DNA from: Chania fonticola_B
GTDB lineage: Bacteria; Pseudomonadota; Gammaproteobacteria; Enterobacterales; Enterobacteriaceae
Assembly (NCBI RefSeq): GCF_048537545.1
Contig: NZ_CP183218.1
Direction: 5' to 3' (one strand)
DNA length: 64,000 nucleotides
How positions within the stretch are numbered: position 1 is the first letter of the stretch; the number at the start of each line of letters is the position of its first letter. A program made the position numbers and the translations under genes. Shown piece by piece: positions 60,191 to 64,000 of this stretch. A model generated the notes under the pieces. The model ran no database searches. It had not been told where the DNA came from and saw nothing but the letters and a program-made list of their open reading frames with translations.

Positions 60191-61291
60191 TTAAGGCAAA
60201 CGGTGTCTGGCTTGGTAATAGGCTCGCCAGTGGTTGCCGGGCTTTTTCGCGACCTTCTGCTCAAAATAGCGCCTGAGTTTTGCTCGATCGTCCGCATTGT
60301 CTTTGACCACCGTCCCGGCGATACACTCCACCAGATCGGCAGGCTCACCGCTGCGTTGTTCAAGAAACCACGCCCGCACTCCCACCGCATGGGCTACGTT
60401 CACCGCCTCGGCGGTCGACATCACGGCGGTTAACCGATCCATGGCGCTGTCGCCGCCTTTACCCGCTGATTTCTCACCGCCGCGCAGATCGCGGAAGGTG
60501 GTGACCAGCAGTTCCAGCACCTCAACGGGGACGGTATGAGGAATGGCGCTCTTTTCCAACAGCCGGTTGGAGGCCGTAGCCACCAAATCCAGTTCCTGTT
60601 GGAAGTCCATGATCGGAAATACGGTCTCAAAATCAAAGCGGCGCTTCAGGGCGGCACTCATTTCGTTCACGCCGCGGTCACGGGTGTTGGCAGTACCGAT
60701 AATGTTGAACCCTTCCTGCGCATACAGCAGGTTATGGTCATCATTCAGCTCGGGGATGGTCATCACGCGATCGGACAACATGCCCAGCAGGCAGTCCTGC
60801 ACTTCCAACGGCGCACGAGTGATCTCTTCAAAACGCACGATTTTGCCGTCGCGCATGCCTTGATAAAGCGGTGCCGGAACCAGCGCTTTCAACGAGGGCC
60901 CTTCGTTAATCAGCATGGCGTAGTTCCATGAATACTTGATCTGATCTTCGGTAATCGATGCCCCGCCCTGGATCGTCAGGCTGGAGGTGCCAGAAATGGC
61001 GGTCGCCAGCAGTTCAGACAGCATGGATTTGGCGGTGCCCGGCTCACCGACCAACATCAGGCCGCGGCCAGTCGCCAGCGTCACCAGCATCCGCTCAATC
61101 GAGGCCACGTCGGCAACGATTTTGCGCTCAATGCCCAACTTTTCGTCACCCAGAATAAAGCGCCGGGCGGCATTCAGGCTCAGTGCCCAGCCCGGCGGGC
61201 GCGGTTGGTTATCCAATTCAGCCAACAGGGCAAGTTGTTCTGCGTATTGAACTTCCGCTGGTGGCCGCTGCATTTTTTGTTGTTCAGACAT
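60191..61291 (-). CDS. yehL: MoxR-family AAA+ ATPase (YehL-like)
   Basis: 366 residues from ATG 61291. Walker A is GEPGTAKS (82-89), Walker B-like IVRFEEITRAP, sensor 1 in IIGTANTRDRGVNE and the arginine-finger region AALKRRFDFETV. These are MoxR-clade features. It should assemble into a hexamer and remodel or load the vWA partner. An upstream in-frame Met at 61330 would extend it by 13 residues, without a better ribosome site. Confidence 0.9.
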   Translation of the reverse strand: MSEQQKMQRPPAEVQYAEQLALLAELDNQPRPPGWALSLNAARRFILGDEKLGIERKIVADVASIERMLVTLATGRGLMLVGEPGTAKSMLSELLATAISGTSSLTIQGGASITEDQIKYSWNYAMLINEGPSLKALVPAPLYQGMRDGKIVRFEEITRAPLEVQDCLLGMLSDRVMTIPELNDDHNLLYAQEGFNIIGTANTRDRGVNEMSAALKRRFDFETVFPIMDFQQELDLVATASNRLLEKSAIPHTVPVEVLELLVTTFRDLRGGEKSAGKGGDSAMDRLTAVMSTAEAVNVAHAVGVRAWFLEQRSGEPADLVECIAGTVVKDNADDRAKLRRYFEQKVAKKPGNHWRAYYQARHRLP

Positions 61292-61350
61292 AGGGATGGA
61301 TTCTCTTGGTAGGCGGTACGATCCCGACATACGTCGGGATCAAGGCAAGC

Positions 61351-64000
61351 TTAGGCGCGCAGGGCTTCCATATCGCGGATCAGTTCGCTGATGACGATGT
61401 CATCCACAATAGTGAACGGTTTGCGTTCTTCGGTTCGCTGCCAGTAATACTGGCCGTCGTCGATCACCACCGTCTCCAGAGTCTGTTCAGGGTATTCATC
61501 GACCATGCCCACGATAATGCAGGGTTCAAACGACAGGCTAAACCCTAACCGGCGATCGATGGGTTTGATAAAGTCCATAATCGCGCCGCCGTCCTGGGCA
61601 TCGCCACGGCGCCAGCCTTTGTTAGCCAGCCCAAGAATACGACCAGTGGGGACTACGGCCCCTTTCCAGCGCAGCAGCTCACGGCTTTCCCGCTCCTGTT
61701 CGGTCAGGCTGTAAGTATCGCGGCCTAACTGGACGAACGGTTGCAACAGCTCATAGTCGGCAAACAGCTGGCCGAAGCCTGCCGCCTGATGTTCGGGCAA
61801 CTCCAACGCGTGCGGAATACCAACGCGCACGTTATCGCCCTGCGGCAAGGTGTATTCATCATCCTCTGCGGTGGTCAGGCTGCCGTCTTCGGCAACGCGG
61901 AAACAGTCCACCAATTTGCCGCCGTGTGTAGAATCATCGTCCATCAGATAGACGCCCCAAGCCAGGCGTTGCACCAAGTGGCGAACCAGCGGATGGCGCA
62001 CCAAGAACAGTTCGAACAGCTCAGGTGTCCAGCGGCGACGCTGGCACATGGCAATTTCCAGGCGCACCACTTGCTGGGCGGCCACGGTGCGGGCATCTTT
62101 TTTCAGCAGCTTGAAGATGTTCACCGCTTCATTGGCCAGTTCCTGATTGTCGGTCTTTTTCGGCTTCGGCAGGTCTTTCAGGCGGGTGCCATCCATATCG
62201 CGCACGAACGGTTTCAGGGTTTCATCGAAGCTGACGGTAAACTGGCGATCGCCAAAGTTCAGCCGCAGCGAGCCGTTTTCATCCAGCCCTAAATCCGGCG
62301 CTAAACGATCCTCCAACTCCTCAATGGTTAACTCGCGGGCTTCGGCAATGGCCGCAATCTTTTCCCGCGCCCGATCCTGTAAGCCTTTAAATTTGACCTT
62401 CTGCGCGATACCGTTCAGCAGCATCAGCGCCACGTCGGAACCAATCTGATTCAGCACTTCCAGGCCGTTAACCGCCCGCTGGTGCTGAGCCTCTCCCGGC
62501 CAGGCACGAATAAACGGCGTGAGCTTGCGTGCGGTGTCATCGGTACCAAACAGGCCGAGAGACATAAAGGCCCAGCCCTCTTTTGACGGCGCTGCAGCAA
62601 ATAACCATGCTGAGAACATATCCCAGGCAAAGTCCGCCAGTGAGTCTGGATCGCAAGCCTGTTTTACCTGATTGATCCCTTCATACAGCCCCTCACTGAC
62701 CGGGAAACGCAGCATGGTACCTAAATGTTCCAGCGCGCTGTCCGGCAGGGCTTTTTTACTCGCTTTGAGTAACGGACGCCGCCAGCCAGCGGGTTGATAA
62801 AAGTCAGGAGATTTGCTGATTTTACTCGGGAAGCGATCGAGCGGATCTTCATCCAACATAGCGCGCAGTGCGTCGGTTACCTCTGGATCGCCGTAAGCCT
62901 CACCGGTCTGCATAATCAACGCTTCGTGCCCCTGCGTGGCCAGCATCCGTAACGCCGAGGTAGCACAATCTTTGGCTTCCCCTTTTTTGCCTAATGCCGC
63001 AGGGATCAGGCCGATAGCGCTATGGTGCGGATATTTACACAGCCACTGTTGGGCTTCGCTACGCAGCGTTTTCAGCTTGAGGTAGGCACGGGCAATCAGC
63101 GGGGCCAATTCGCTGGCGCCCACGTGGCCCCAGACATTGGTCAGTTCTGTTGGGCGAGAGCGCACCGCGTTGATCAGGCCAGGTAGCGCCGCTTCACCAA
63201 ATTTGGCCACCATATACTCCTCACCGCTACATTGGTGAGTAGATAAAGTGCTCCATAACGCCAGTGCCATCTCATCGGGCAACAGAGAGGTAAAGCGCAT
63301 ACTAAAGTTTGACCAACTGGTTTGTTCAAGCTGAGCCTTCCAGGCATCGATCAGGCCCTGGGTATCGCGGTTTCTGATGGCAATGGCTGCCGTTTCGTTC
63401 TGGCTCTTTCTGTTACCTGATTGATAAATCTGGAAACCCAGCTCATTGGCCAGCGTATTCATATTTTTTGCGGCAGCCTGATAGCGTTTTTCTTCCCAGC
63501 CATTCAGCGCTAACCACCGTTTTTTCTCTTCATCGGTAAGATCGAGTACCGGTGCCAGCACCTGTGGCTCAAGTACCAGGACTGCCGCTTCGCGTTTTTT
63601 CTTTTTCTGTAGCCAAGGCGGGCTGACCAGCACCAGGGGTAAATCAGCCTCATCGGCCAATTCAACCGGACCAGATACGCGGGCAATCAAATCTTGCACC
63701 TGGGCTTGCGCGGCCCCGCTCATCCAGGGAAGCAACTGGGCCACTTGCTCAGGATTGGCCAACAGCAGGTTGCTCAAGCAAGCGCTCAGCATGCCGCTGT
63801 CTTTGTTGTTAGAGGCCAACAGCTCGGCAAGCGCCGGGATCGATGCCAACGGCCAGCGGTGCGCGGCGTCGATAAACCGCGCCAGAAACGCTTTACCCTG
63901 GCCGGAAACCTGTGCCAGCGCGGTAATTGCTGCTGGTGTGCCAATACAGGCCAGAGCATCACCGGTAAGGGTTATTTCCGGCTGGTAGGCCAGGATCGGT
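61351..64000 (-). CDS. yehI: DUF4132 protein (YehI/MolR-like), N-terminus outside window
   Basis: The frame is open from its stop at 61351 to the right edge, so at least 883 residues are present and the start is missing. The C-terminal third (KPFVRDMDGTRLKDLPKPKK, VVRLEIAMCQRRRW, LAWGVYLMDDDS and IMDFIKPIDRRLGFSLSFEP) is the conserved DUF4132 domain. The earlier part is HEAT-like helical repeats. E. coli YehI/MolR-type homologues have an N-terminal WGR domain, presumably beyond the window. It is first in the operon and a likely target-recognising scaffold for the MoxR/vWA complex; function unproven. Confidence 0.85.
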   Translation of the reverse strand, partial: PILAYQPEITLTGDALACIGTPAAITALAQVSGQGKAFLARFIDAAHRWPLASIPALAELLASNNKDSGMLSACLSNLLLANPEQVAQLLPWMSGAAQAQVQDLIARVSGPVELADEADLPLVLVSPPWLQKKKKREAAVLVLEPQVLAPVLDLTDEEKKRWLALNGWEEKRYQAAAKNMNTLANELGFQIYQSGNRKSQNETAAIAIRNRDTQGLIDAWKAQLEQTSWSNFSMRFTSLLPDEMALALWSTLSTHQCSGEEYMVAKFGEAALPGLINAVRSRPTELTNVWGHVGASELAPLIARAYLKLKTLRSEAQQWLCKYPHHSAIGLIPAALGKKGEAKDCATSALRMLATQGHEALIMQTGEAYGDPEVTDALRAMLDEDPLDRFPSKISKSPDFYQPAGWRRPLLKASKKALPDSALEHLGTMLRFPVSEGLYEGINQVKQACDPDSLADFAWDMFSAWLFAAAPSKEGWAFMSLGLFGTDDTARKLTPFIRAWPGEAQHQRAVNGLEVLNQIGSDVALMLLNGIAQKVKFKGLQDRAREKIAAIAEARELTIEELEDRLAPDLGLDENGSLRLNFGDRQFTVSFDETLKPFVRDMDGTRLKDLPKPKKTDNQELANEAVNIFKLLKKDARTVAAQQVVRLEIAMCQRRRWTPELFELFLVRHPLVRHLVQRLAWGVYLMDDDSTHGGKLVDCFRVAEDGSLTTAEDDEYTLPQGDNVRVGIPHALELPEHQAAGFGQLFADYELLQPFVQLGRDTYSLTEQERESRELLRWKGAVVPTGRILGLANKGWRRGDAQDGGAIMDFIKPIDRRLGFSLSFEPCIIVGMVDEYPEQTLETVVIDDGQYYWQRTEERKPFTIVDDIVISELIRDMEALRA

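Noticed and set aside
1..64000. CRISPR arrays, tRNA and rRNA genes
   Set aside because: Looked for on both strands; the only regular repeats are the coding repeats at 3370-4910, and no tRNA or rRNA gene was recognised.

Overview
The window looks like chromosomal DNA of an enterobacterium close to Serratia (Yersiniaceae). This is inferred from overall protein similarity, a class C beta-lactamase with a chromosomal-type signal peptide, the dat-ddc genes, a complete hydroxyproline cluster and a yehQ-yehP-yehM-yehL-yehI block; no rRNA or tRNA gene is present to confirm it. Positions 2809-2836 match, by memory, the E. coli chromosome-dimer resolution site dif at every base, so the window lies at the replication terminus. 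Four FtsK-polar (KOPS) octamers found by eye all lie on the minus strand and point towards dif.

Layout. (1) 1-3.2 kb: a T6SS Tle1-type lipase effector with its DUF2931 lipoprotein (probable immunity protein), the stump of a second lipoprotein copy, the dif site and IS3 debris. (2) 3.2-12.3 kb: an AT-rich foreign block. It holds a membrane-anchored protein with 13 near-identical TPR-like repeats and a complete Detocs anti-phage two-component system (dtcA-dtcB-dtcC). A 17-bp direct repeat and IS3 remnants flank Detocs. (3) 12.5-18.7 kb: an NTF2-fold protein, then dat and ddc (aspartate semialdehyde to 2,4-diaminobutyrate to 1,3-diaminopropane), divergent from a lysC-type aspartokinase. That aspartokinase has an apparently collapsed lysine-riboswitch leader and altered allosteric-site residues. 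An ATP-grasp gene follows. (4) 18.8-26.2 kb: transport and regulation: a LysR regulator divergent from a HAAAP permease plus cystathionine-lyase pair, a LysR/drug-efflux pair and an MFS carrier.

(5) 26.4-36.7 kb: a hydroxyproline catabolic cluster. It contains a 4-hydroxyproline epimerase, a three-subunit D-hydroxyproline dehydrogenase, a deaminase, alpha-ketoglutarate-semialdehyde dehydrogenase, an amino-acid permease, an Ldh-family imino-acid reductase and a PAS-AraC regulator. Together they would convert trans-4-hydroxy-L-proline to 2-oxoglutarate. (6) 36.8-50.2 kb: single genes of housekeeping or accessory type: lipoproteins, a YddW-like glycosidase, AmpC, PhzF, phosphatase, pseudouridine synthase, GrpB, Nudix, GNAT, FAD oxidoreductase, DHFR-like and others, with several decaying genes. 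(7) 50.2-54.3 kb: the copper exporter copA with an intact CueR box but a broken merR/cueR-type gene beside it, then a CaCA exchanger. (8) 54.6-64 kb: a tightly packed MoxR-AAA / vWA / SWIM / DUF5682 / DUF4132 operon that runs off the right edge.

Most genes are on the minus strand, which is the leading strand if replication runs from the right edge towards dif. Comparisons with E. coli proteins and leaders are from memory and by eye; no alignment or search was run.
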